Origin: Gammaproteobacteria bacterium
GTDB taxonomy: Bacteria > Pseudomonadota > Gammaproteobacteria > Chromatiales > Chromatiaceae
DNA length: 64,000 nucleotides
Direction: 5' to 3'
NCBI GenBank assembly: GCA_024275295.1
Contig: JAJRZI010000076.1
Location: forward strand, 1-64,000
Position numbers and translations under genes: made by a program. The notes under the pieces were generated by a model. The model searched no databases. It was not told the origin of the DNA and saw only the letters and a list, made by a program, of their open reading frames with translations. Below, one piece after another: positions 56,915 to 64,000 of this stretch. Every line of letters starts with the position of its first letter. Positions within the stretch are counted from its first letter, which is position 1.

Positions 56915-59411
56915 AGTTGTATGCTTCTGCTCGCTTAATCAGATCATCCAAATCCGGCTCATCTGAGTTCAGAGGTTTGCCTGGATGGATGCATTTAGCA
57001 GGGCAGAACTCAGCCGACTCTACCAATTGGGCAAAGGTTCCAGCAGTAGCATCCGCTATATAGGCCTGCTTGTCATCGTTATAGACGAACATCAGCGGGT
57101 TGAGGTTGATACAGTCATTACAGCTGGTGCAGAGTATTGATTCGATCCATGGATCATCAAAGCTCACCTCTTCCTCTTCCGGTTCGGGTGTAGCTTCGGC
57201 TTCAGCAGCCGCAACCTCTGTCGGCGCGCTCTCCTCTGCCGGTGCAGCAGCAGGCGCTGCTGTGGCAGCAACCGGAGCACCCGCAGTGGCAGGCAGTGCT
57301 GCAGAGAGATCCAGGCCAACCAAGGCATCCGCCAGTCGACCCAGCGCCTCAGCCGCCGTCTCGGTGCGAACCCGTTCCAGCTCTTCAGCCTGCTCTTCTC
57401 GCAGTGAATCCATCTCCGCCGCTGCCGCAGCCTGAGCATCGTCACTGGCTCTCTGCGTTGCCAGCTCTACATAGCGGCTGCGTACACCGGCCAACTCCTG
57501 AAGGGTACGCCAGTAATTGCGACGGTCGCGACAGGCCATAACCAATGCGCGGGAGATCACAAGACGCTGCATTACATCCTTGCCATCAACAGCCCAAATA
57601 AACGGCACGCTGCTGTTGGCCTGCTCTTCCGGCAACGCCAACCACTGCGCAACCGGCACCAGATCATCAGAGCTATTCCCTTCGGGAACCACACCAAAAT
57701 GATCCTTCAGACTTGGAATCAGCAGGGCATAATCAGCAAAGGTGAAAGAGAGCTCTGAGGTTATCGAGTTGCCATCAGCGTCGATATAGCTGTAGTTGTG
57801 GTTCGGCCAATCATGCTCGGCCTGAGGGTTGCTGCTGAAATCCATGCGGGAGGCAAAATCATCACCTGCATCAGGATTGATCAGAAAGAATGGATGGGCA
57901 CGCCCTTCCAGTGCAGCACTGGCCACAAACCAGGGATCAAGGCTACCGCCTTCAGATGATTTAACGCCTGTACTGACCAAATGCAGGCCTGTACGGGTAG
58001 CATCAAGTGCCAGCCCATACTGCTCCAGCAGGTGCTCATAGCGCGCCGCAGAAGATTGCGCAACCACAGCTTGGCGATGGCTGATGCCAAGATAGCCCAA
58101 CTCAACACGAAAACGCTGAAATGGATCTTCACCCTCACCAGCAGCCGGGTTGTTGTGAGCCTGAACCCGTACCAATATCTGTACCGGGCGACCGGAACTC
58201 AGCAACTGTGAAAAGGAGGAGAGACCACTGCCGGCAACATTGTTAGCATTATCAATGGCCACAATGGTCGGTATCAGCAACAGCTCTTCTTGGGAAAATC
58301 CTTCCCAGCCAAAATTCTTGAACCAGGCGTCATGAATCGCAGGCTTGTAGGCATCTTTGCTTTCAAGTTTGGCAATACGCAGCGCAGCAAAAACCTTGGC
58401 CAGCTTTTCTGCTTCTGCATCGAAGGTAGCCGCAGCAACTGAACAGGGATCAGCATTGCTCACCGATGCAAAATCAGCTGCATCTGCCAACAGGGTTTCG
58501 CCCAGCTTATCAGTATGCACTGCACGCACCAGCACGGGATCATTCTGGTAGGCGTCAAGAATTTCCAACGCGCCTTCAATGCGTTTACGGCGCGCTGCAG
58601 CCATCGGGGTTGAACCCTGTGAGTGGTTCATCATCTTCGACATGGCCGTGGCGTTGAAAAAGTTGTTTGAAGCACCAATGCTCTGCTTGAGTGCCGTTGA
58701 TTTTCTTGCGGAGGCTAATTTGCTCTTTTCCACCGCCAACAATGCTTTCAGACTAGCGGCCAGCTGGGAGACTTCCTGACTGAATGCTGCGCGTCGAGGG
58801 GCTGATTTACAGCGCGCCACATGAAGCAACAGGTAGATGGCGGCCAAACGCCCATAGCCCAGAAACTGGCTACCTGCCTCAACAGCAGCAACCAGCTGAT
58901 CCAGATCAGCCTGCAGGCGTTCAACGTGCTCACCCTTCAGATCAAGCTGAGCCTGCAACGCCTTTGCCGCATCAGCCACCAGAGGGGCAGCATCTACTGG
59001 CGTCTCCTGACCTTGCAGCTTGCTGCACAGCTCACGCTCAATCCAGGCAAGATTATCTTTAAGGATACGTGCGCTTTCAGTGGCAGGAGCAAATCCTTCT
59101 ACCGCATCCCCGAGAAAACGAGAAAGCGGTTTTGCCAAAGCATCACCATCAGCTGTCTCTGCTGGAAAGAGGAACAACGGGTAGTCGTACCTAACCTTCG
59201 AAACATCCCGAAAGCTGTTCAGTGAGACGGGCAGGAATTCGCTGCTAACCTTGCCGAGTGTGGACTTGGCACCAGGCTCACCCAGATGAAAGTGGCGCAG
59301 AGTGCTCATCAGCTCATCAGAGGCATCCGCAGAAGCGGGGAGAAAAGGTACCCCTCCCGCGCTTCGCTCTGGTTCCTGCAGCGGCTGCTTTTTACTAGCT
59401 TGTGCTGTCAT
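56913..59411 (-). CDS. 832-residue PFOR-related protein with C-terminal ferredoxin domain
   Basis: The N-terminal half (about 1-370) is helical and unrecognised. Residues about 375-650 align with the end of the 1542-residue protein: LLSSGRPVQILVRVQ with LLKSKLPVKVLVLAD, LEGRAHPFFLINPDAG with LNSRAFPLFRYNPTAE, and WRTLQELAG in both. This is the thiamine-domain region without GDG or other cofactor residues. An Ala/Pro/Glu linker (about 700-750) leads to a ferredoxin-type domain with CTSCNDC (761-767) and CPAKC (803-807). It looks like an electron-relay or docking subunit. It follows korB by 24 bp. Confidence 0.8.
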   Translation of the reverse strand: MTAQASKKQPLQEPERSAGGVPFLPASADASDELMSTLRHFHLGEPGAKSTLGKVSSEFLPVSLNSFRDVSKVRYDYPLFLFPAETADGDALAKPLSRFLGDAVEGFAPATESARILKDNLAWIERELCSKLQGQETPVDAAPLVADAAKALQAQLDLKGEHVERLQADLDQLVAAVEAGSQFLGYGRLAAIYLLLHVARCKSAPRRAAFSQEVSQLAASLKALLAVEKSKLASARKSTALKQSIGASNNFFNATAMSKMMNHSQGSTPMAAARRKRIEGALEILDAYQNDPVLVRAVHTDKLGETLLADAADFASVSNADPCSVAAATFDAEAEKLAKVFAALRIAKLESKDAYKPAIHDAWFKNFGWEGFSQEELLLIPTIVAIDNANNVAGSGLSSFSQLLSSGRPVQILVRVQAHNNPAAGEGEDPFQRFRVELGYLGISHRQAVVAQSSAARYEHLLEQYGLALDATRTGLHLVSTGVKSSEGGSLDPWFVASAALEGRAHPFFLINPDAGDDFASRMDFSSNPQAEHDWPNHNYSYIDADGNSITSELSFTFADYALLIPSLKDHFGVVPEGNSSDDLVPVAQWLALPEEQANSSVPFIWAVDGKDVMQRLVISRALVMACRDRRNYWRTLQELAGVRSRYVELATQRASDDAQAAAAAEMDSLREEQAEELERVRTETAAEALGRLADALVGLDLSAALPATAGAPVAATAAPAAAPAEESAPTEVAAAEAEATPEPEEEEVSFDDPWIESILCTSCNDCINLNPLMFVYNDDKQAYIADATAGTFAQLVESAEFCPAKCIHPGKPLNSDEPDLDDLIKRAEAYN

Positions 59412-59435
59412 AATCGTGGAGTCTGCCTGTTGCTA

Positions 59436-60389
59436 TTAGATCGAGAAGGAGTCAAGCGCCTTGTTGATACCGACGAGCTTGTCCTCATCGGACATGCCAA
59501 GACCTACGTTGCTCCAATCGTCATACACTGGGGCATCCGGGTTGTGATAGAGCAGGCCACAAGGCACCTTGCCGGTGTCACGCGCTATTGCCATGGCACC
59601 ATTCCAGTCGGATGGATCATGCACTACCTGATTCGGGTAGATGCGCTCAACCGCTTCATTGGTTGGGATGCCGTTCTCATGCTTCAGCAGCAGGATCTGG
59701 GACGGGTCATTCTGCATCTCTTTGTGTACATCCTCTACAAAGACTGGGCAACGCTGGATGATGCGAACAAAGCTGGTGCCGCGGTGGGCATGCGCTTTTT
59801 TGATCGTTTCATAGACCAGCAGCGGGTTCCAGTCCACAACCTGAGCCACGAAAGATACATTGGATACACCCAAGGTAACGGTCAGTGGATTCAGTGGCGG
59901 CAGGAAGGCACCGGTTGGGTGCGTATTGGTTTTGAGACCCTGCGGGCTGGTTGGTGAACTCTGCTTTTTGGTCAGACCATAAACGGCATTATCAAACACC
60001 AGTACGGTCAGATTCATGTTGTAGCGTAGCGCGTGTACCCAGTGGCAGCCGCCAATGGAGAAACAGTCGCCATCTCCAGTGGAGACCCAGACATCCAGAT
60101 CCGGGCGACGCGCCTTTACGCCAGAGGCAAAAGGAAGCGCCCGGCCATGCAGGCCGTGGAAGCCGTAGGTGCTCATGTAGTGTGGCAGGCGGCTGGAGCA
60201 GCCGATGCCGGATACAGAGACAATCTTCTCCGGTGGCAGCTGCGCCTCGCGGCACACCTTATGCACCGCGGTCAGTACGCCATGATCACCACAACCGGTA
60301 CACCAGCGTGGCTTGGCGCCTTCATAATCTTCAATCGTAAAATAGCGGTCTTGAACGTCAAGTGACCAATCTGCTTTAAGTCCGAACAT
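59436..60389 (-). CDS. korB: 2-oxoacid:ferredoxin oxidoreductase beta subunit (probably 2-oxoglutarate)
   Basis: A 317-residue thiamine-diphosphate subunit. The Fe-S/thiamine block is PRWCTGCGDHGVL (Cys near 30-33). The cofactor motif is intact: STGDGDCFSIGGCHWVHALR, then NAVYGLTKKQSSPTS. The fourth cluster ligand is likely in RCPVF. It forms a catalytic heterodimer with korA. The substrate is inferred as succinyl-CoA/2-oxoglutarate from the sucCD context; pyruvate remains possible. The start is 12 bp after korA. Confidence 0.92.
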   Translation of the reverse strand: MFGLKADWSLDVQDRYFTIEDYEGAKPRWCTGCGDHGVLTAVHKVCREAQLPPEKIVSVSGIGCSSRLPHYMSTYGFHGLHGRALPFASGVKARRPDLDVWVSTGDGDCFSIGGCHWVHALRYNMNLTVLVFDNAVYGLTKKQSSPTSPQGLKTNTHPTGAFLPPLNPLTVTLGVSNVSFVAQVVDWNPLLVYETIKKAHAHRGTSFVRIIQRCPVFVEDVHKEMQNDPSQILLLKHENGIPTNEAVERIYPNQVVHDPSDWNGAMAIARDTGKVPCGLLYHNPDAPVYDDWSNVGLGMSDEDKLVGINKALDSFSI

Positions 60390-60401
60390 CGACGTAATCT
60401 C

Positions 60402-62306
60402 CTAATTCAGTTTCTCAAGGCGACCAAGAACGGCCTTACAAATCACACCCGGCTGCAACGGCGCACCCTGGACAATAGACCAGCAATCAATATCCATCAC
60501 CAGCTGAGCACGCAGGATATTAGCCAATTGGGCATAACGTCGAGTTGCATCATTGATGAGCGGCATATCGGGTTCGTCGCTGTAGTTCAGCTCAACGGTC
60601 ATGACATGCTTGAACTTGGAGAAGATCTCTTTCAAATCCTTCTCAAAGGGATGCAGGAAGCGCAGATGAACATTGGAGACCTTGTGGCCATCCGCACGCA
60701 TGCGATCCACAGCCTCCTGAACAGCGCCCATGGTGGAACCCCAGGTCACGACAAGCATGTCGCCCTCTTTGTCACCATAGATTTCGGGCCTCTGCAGGGT
60801 AGCGGCCACGGCAGCCATCTTGCGGCTGCGCATGTTGCAACCGGTCTGGTTGGACATGGAGTCATAAGCTACTTTACTGCGTTTGGTGTGAGCCAAACCG
60901 GTCAGGACATACTCACCACCCGGCTGACCAGGGATTGGACGTGGTGAGAGACCTGTCTCTTCATCCCAGTCATAGGCGGGTACATTTTTGTCCCACTCGG
61001 ACTGATCAATCGGTGCAGCGAGCCATTCGGCCTGCGGCTCTGGACGGTCATAAGGCTGTACGCCGGTAGCCAGGTTGGCATCGGTCAGGATGATGACCGG
61101 GGTACGGAAGGCTTCGGCCAGCTTGCGGGCTGTAACAACAAAGTGGAAACACTCAGAGATGGTGGCAGGTGCCATGATGATCTTGGGCGCATCGCCGGTC
61201 ATGCTATAGAGTGCAGAGAGCAGATCGCCCTGTTCAACCTTGGTCGGCAGGCCGGTTGAAGGGCCACCACGCTGGACATTGACGACAACCAGCGGGATCT
61301 CGCACATCACAGCCAAACCCAGAACCTCGGTCTTAAGCGCCATGCCCGGACCCGAAGTAACAGTAACGGCGGTCTTGCCTGAGAAGGAAGAGCCTACCGC
61401 ATAAGCAGCCGCTGCGATCTCATCTTCCGCCTGATGCATATAACCACCTGTCAGATGAAAGGTATCAGCCAGATAGTGGGAGACAGAGGTTGCCGGGGTG
61501 ATGGGGTACATTGCCAGCAGATCCATGCCTGAAGCCAAAACACCCAGGCCGATAGCCGTGTTGCCGTTGGTTACCACGGTAGGCTTCTGCACGCCTTCCT
61601 GCTCTGGTGGAACCTCGTAGTGGTAGTCGAGGTTGTCAGCAGCATACTGGTATCCCGCCTTAAACAGCTCATGGTTTGGCTTGATGACCTTCTCGCCTTT
61701 GCGTGCAAAGGTCTTGGCGATCTCATCCAGTGCACGTTGGGCGTCACGGCTGTAGATGCGGCAGAGCATGCCAAGTACAAACATGTTTTTACCCTTGCGG
61801 GCATTTTTGACGATCTTGAGACACTCTTTTTCGAGCGGCAGCTCATGAATAACCAGCCCGCGCTCTTTGAAATCGGCTACCGCTTTCGCATAATCCTCAC
61901 GAATCTGCGGCTGCGGATCATCTGCCCACTTGTTTTCCAGCAGAACAACCGTCCCTTCCCTGAAGGCACCGTTTTCAATGCGGTTGTAGAGCACCTGTTC
62001 GTTGAAGGCTACGACCAGGTCAGCATCATCGCCCATGTTGGTGATGTATTTGTGGCCCAGGCGGATGCGGACGCCACTGGCGCCCTCCTTAGAGCGGGCT
62101 GGTGGCTGGATTTCAGCGGGGATAATCTCCACCGTCCAGACACCATTACCCATCTTGCCACTAACGATTCCAAAGGTCTGTCCGCACTTCTGGGCACCTT
62201 CGCCAGAGTCACTGACTACCTCAATGATATGCTCGTCAATACGCTTCGGTTTTCCTGCGGAAATCTCAGCGACATTGCTTTTTTGCGCTGTTGCTTGTTT
62301 AGTCAT
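60402..62306 (-). CDS. korA: 2-oxoacid:ferredoxin oxidoreductase alpha subunit (gamma-alpha fusion)
   Basis: A 634-residue KorA. The gamma domain (about 20-220) has GEGAQKCGQTFGIVSGKMGN. The alpha domain (about 240-634) has NGNTAIGLGVLASG, the substrate motif YPITPATS, EDEIAAAAYAVGSSFSGKTA, TSGPGMALKTEVLGL and VQRGGPSTGLPTKVEQGD. All expected motifs are intact. With korB it catalyses reversible CoA-dependent oxidative decarboxylation with ferredoxin. It has its own upstream promoter region and leads the long operon. Confidence 0.93.
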   Translation of the reverse strand: MTKQATAQKSNVAEISAGKPKRIDEHIIEVVSDSGEGAQKCGQTFGIVSGKMGNGVWTVEIIPAEIQPPARSKEGASGVRIRLGHKYITNMGDDADLVVAFNEQVLYNRIENGAFREGTVVLLENKWADDPQPQIREDYAKAVADFKERGLVIHELPLEKECLKIVKNARKGKNMFVLGMLCRIYSRDAQRALDEIAKTFARKGEKVIKPNHELFKAGYQYAADNLDYHYEVPPEQEGVQKPTVVTNGNTAIGLGVLASGMDLLAMYPITPATSVSHYLADTFHLTGGYMHQAEDEIAAAAYAVGSSFSGKTAVTVTSGPGMALKTEVLGLAVMCEIPLVVVNVQRGGPSTGLPTKVEQGDLLSALYSMTGDAPKIIMAPATISECFHFVVTARKLAEAFRTPVIILTDANLATGVQPYDRPEPQAEWLAAPIDQSEWDKNVPAYDWDEETGLSPRPIPGQPGGEYVLTGLAHTKRSKVAYDSMSNQTGCNMRSRKMAAVAATLQRPEIYGDKEGDMLVVTWGSTMGAVQEAVDRMRADGHKVSNVHLRFLHPFEKDLKEIFSKFKHVMTVELNYSDEPDMPLINDATRRYAQLANILRAQLVMDIDCWSIVQGAPLQPGVICKAVLGRLEKLN

Positions 62307-62470
62307 AGGCCTTCCCGTGAAGTACTCTCAAGGATGTATTTTTTTAGAAAAAACTTTGGCTGTACGCATTAAAAAACAGCTCGTACTGCCCGAAACTATA
62401 GGCTTCCCGTTCGGTCGGGTGGGAGAAAATACCCTCAAAAAAACCGGGCATAAATTCTCAGAGAGGCCGC

Positions 62471-62499
62471 ACTATGTCAAAAGAGGGCCTCAAGGTCAA
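62471..62499 (-). promoter_or_regulatory. candidate sigma-70 promoter for the korA operon
   Basis: On the minus strand TTGACC (62499-62494) and CATAGT (62476-62471) are 17 nt apart. A perfect TTGACA (62480-62475) also lies there, with an AT-rich stretch about 18 nt further on. The 291-nt gap 62307-62597 has no ORF; a 7-bp stem gtcataa/ttatgac (62537-62558) lies close to the NuoF-like stop. Confidence 0.4.
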
Positions 62500-62597
62500 A
62501 TAATATACCCCCCTTGAATATATCTTTTCTCACGCAGTCATAAGCGTTTATTTATGACACCCATAATCCATCATCGGCCAAAAGAGGGAATGCAGCG

Positions 62598-63845
62598 CTA
62601 CTTTCTAAGCGCCTGCTCATACTCATCCTTAAAATGGTACAGCGAGCTTTCCAACACCTTTACTGCACCATCCAACAGATGGCAGCGACCACTGCCCGGC
62701 AGGATTTCGCATAGATTTTCCAGCGAATCCAGATCGGCCTGCCTGCCCCGGCCGGTATCAATCTTGCCCAGCAGCTGAGATATATAATAGGTGCCGGTTT
62801 TGCAGGGGGGGCACTGCCCGCATGAGGAGTGGGCAAAGAAATCGACATATTCAGAGACCCGTTTGACGATGCCTGTCCCTTCAGAGATGACGATCATTGC
62901 CCCGGTTCCCAGGCTTGATCGACGCTCCCGTACAGAGTCAAAGTCCAGCGGCACATCCAGATCCTTCGGGGTGAGAATGGTGTTTGATGGCCCGCCCGTA
63001 AATACCGCCTTCAGTTTTTTCCCCAGCAGCACACCGCCACCGTATTTGTAGATGAGATCCTCCAAAGGTGTGCCCATAGACAACTCATAGGGGCCAGGTT
63101 TAAGCACATCGCCACTCAGACAGAATATCTTGGTGCCACTGGCCTTACCAATGCCCTGATCCCTAAACCACTGAACCCCGTTACGCACCAGATGGGTCAC
63201 ATTGGCCATGGTCTCCATATTGTTGACCAGCGTGGGATAGCCGTGCACACCATACTGAGCGGGATAGGGCGGTTTGCCACGGGGAAAGGGAAACTTCCCT
63301 TCAACAGATTCAATAGCCGCCGTCTCCTCACCGCCAATATAGTGTCCGGAACTTGGCACCACGCGATACTCCAGTGGTTTTTTCAGCACGGCTGCCACTT
63401 TTTCAACCCATCCCGACGCCTGCCATTGGGCCACCGCAGTACGCATGGCCTCAATGCAGCCCTCAAGATCCGGGTTGATATAAAAGACAATCCGGTTGAT
63501 CCCTGTCGCCAGCGCTGTGATGGTTGCCCCTTCGATGATCTGATGCGGAGTCTCCTCCAGCAGCACACGATCCTTAAAGGTGCCCGGCTCATCCTCATTG
63601 CCATTGCAGATCAGATACTTTTCCTGCGCATCTTTTTGCTCCGCCACCGCCGCCCATTTGATATGCACCGGGAACCCGCTCCCGCCCAGACCGGGCAGCT
63701 TGGCCTCCTTTACCAGCGCCACCAGCGAGGAGGGATCCTGCAAGGCGACCTGCAAACCCCCTCCGCCCACATGAGAAAGCCATGCATCAAGATCTGCACC
63801 CACTCTATTTTTGGGATGCAGCAGTACCTGGTTTAATTTATCCAT
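62598..63845 (-). CDS. NuoF-like NADH-binding flavoprotein
   Basis: A 415-residue stand-alone relative of complex I NuoF and of hydrogenase/formate-dehydrogenase flavin subunits. It has the NADH-site loop GLGGSGFPVHIKW (about 50-62), the FMN-site NGNEDEPGTFKDRVLLEETP, and the N3-type cluster ligands SCGQCPPC (about 339-346) and GRCHLL (Cys near 386). There is no NuoE or NuoG gene beside it and no extra ferredoxin domain. Encoded before korA, it is a candidate NAD(P)H partner for the ferredoxin system (inference). It might belong to a separate transcript. Confidence 0.88.
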   Translation of the reverse strand: MDKLNQVLLHPKNRVGADLDAWLSHVGGGGLQVALQDPSSLVALVKEAKLPGLGGSGFPVHIKWAAVAEQKDAQEKYLICNGNEDEPGTFKDRVLLEETPHQIIEGATITALATGINRIVFYINPDLEGCIEAMRTAVAQWQASGWVEKVAAVLKKPLEYRVVPSSGHYIGGEETAAIESVEGKFPFPRGKPPYPAQYGVHGYPTLVNNMETMANVTHLVRNGVQWFRDQGIGKASGTKIFCLSGDVLKPGPYELSMGTPLEDLIYKYGGGVLLGKKLKAVFTGGPSNTILTPKDLDVPLDFDSVRERRSSLGTGAMIVISEGTGIVKRVSEYVDFFAHSSCGQCPPCKTGTYYISQLLGKIDTGRGRQADLDSLENLCEILPGSGRCHLLDGAVKVLESSLYHFKDEYEQALRK

Positions 63846-64000
63846 AAAACCCTATTCACCGAGACAAAGATTGGCACCCATTTTAGGAGAGCCTTTCCCA
63901 GATCGCACCCTTTTTTTTCTTCCCACAGAGATAATATGAGATAATGATCAATTATATTTCTTCTTAGCGCCCTGACACTCACCCGCCAGGGCGTTTTTAT
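63846..64000. other. upstream region of the NuoF-like gene with an edge hairpin
   Basis: The gap holds an AT-rich stretch with TATAAT-like elements suited to the minus-strand gene. At 63968-63993 there is a 7-bp stem (cgccctg/cagggcg) with a plus-strand T tract that looks like a terminator, though no plus-strand gene precedes it. No coding region was seen. Confidence 0.45.

Noticed and set aside
59436-62306. Calling korAB a pyruvate synthase
   Set aside because: The motifs do not exclude pyruvate, but the sucCD genes in the same unit make 2-oxoglutarate/succinyl-CoA the better reading.
1-64000. CRISPR arrays, tRNA, rRNA, prophage or complete insertion sequence
   Set aside because: No regularly spaced repeats, tRNA-like cloverleaf sequences, rRNA signatures, integrase or phage structural genes were seen; the only mobile trace is the transposase remnant near 20.4-20.6 kb.

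Overview
The window looks like the chromosome of a gammaproteobacterium, most likely a chemoautotrophic sulfur-oxidiser or symbiont-type lineage. Supporting this are gammaproteobacterial housekeeping genes (yceH, ppnP, gloB, hisI, fur, a DUF1820 gene, rsfS, cobalamin-dependent metH), cytochrome c5, a TRAP transporter with a TatT subunit, many sensory genes (two membrane histidine kinases, MCP, GGDEF/EAL), and a ferredoxin-dependent 2-oxoacid synthase locus that fits a reductive TCA cycle. The lineage is inferred from gene content. No rRNA, tRNA, CRISPR array, intact insertion sequence or prophage was seen.

Layout. 1-660: intergenic DNA with a long hairpin repeat and two terminators. 0.67-12 kb: housekeeping and transport genes, including an operon hisI-gloB-pyrC-membrane protein (pyrC carries a one-base frameshift) and fur-DUF1820-DksA-like. 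12.1-16.8 kb: TRAP genes tatT-dctP and dctQ-dctM, separated by a cytochrome c5 and a cupin gene. 16.8-20.3 kb: a VTT membrane protein, a polytopic membrane/TPR protein and a family 2 glycosyltransferase. 20.3-21.5 kb: an AT-rich island with a transposase remnant, a perfect 38-bp palindrome and two unknown genes. 21.7-27.5 kb: metH, rsfS, a periplasmic unknown and an M23 peptidase. 27.7-39 kb: a signalling block (ANTAR response regulator with hybrid kinase, chemoreceptor, c-heme GGDEF/EAL protein, ABC exporter, REC-REC-GGDEF protein). 39.2-43.8 kb: a Pit phosphate transporter with its DUF47 partner, then 2-phosphoglycerate kinase and an archaeal-type phosphoglycerate mutase.

44.2-63.8 kb is the most interesting part. 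About 20 kb is read entirely on the minus strand in this order: a NuoF-like flavoprotein; korA and korB (2-oxoacid:ferredoxin oxidoreductase); an 832-residue protein ending in a ferredoxin domain; rnfB; a 1542-residue pyruvate:ferredoxin-oxidoreductase-like protein; sucC; a lipoprotein; sucD; rnfC, D, G, E, A; a small Cys-rich membrane protein; and a hemerythrin. SucCD would make succinyl-CoA, KorAB would carboxylate it with reduced ferredoxin, and Rnf (perhaps with the NuoF-like protein) could make low-potential ferredoxin from NADH at the expense of the ion gradient. The two large proteins are related to each other. Both carry a thiamine-diphosphate-type domain in which the catalytic cofactor motifs are gone. 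I propose that they are non-catalytic electron-relay or scaffold subunits joining the 2-oxoacid synthase to the Rnf complex. I know of no description of such subunits.
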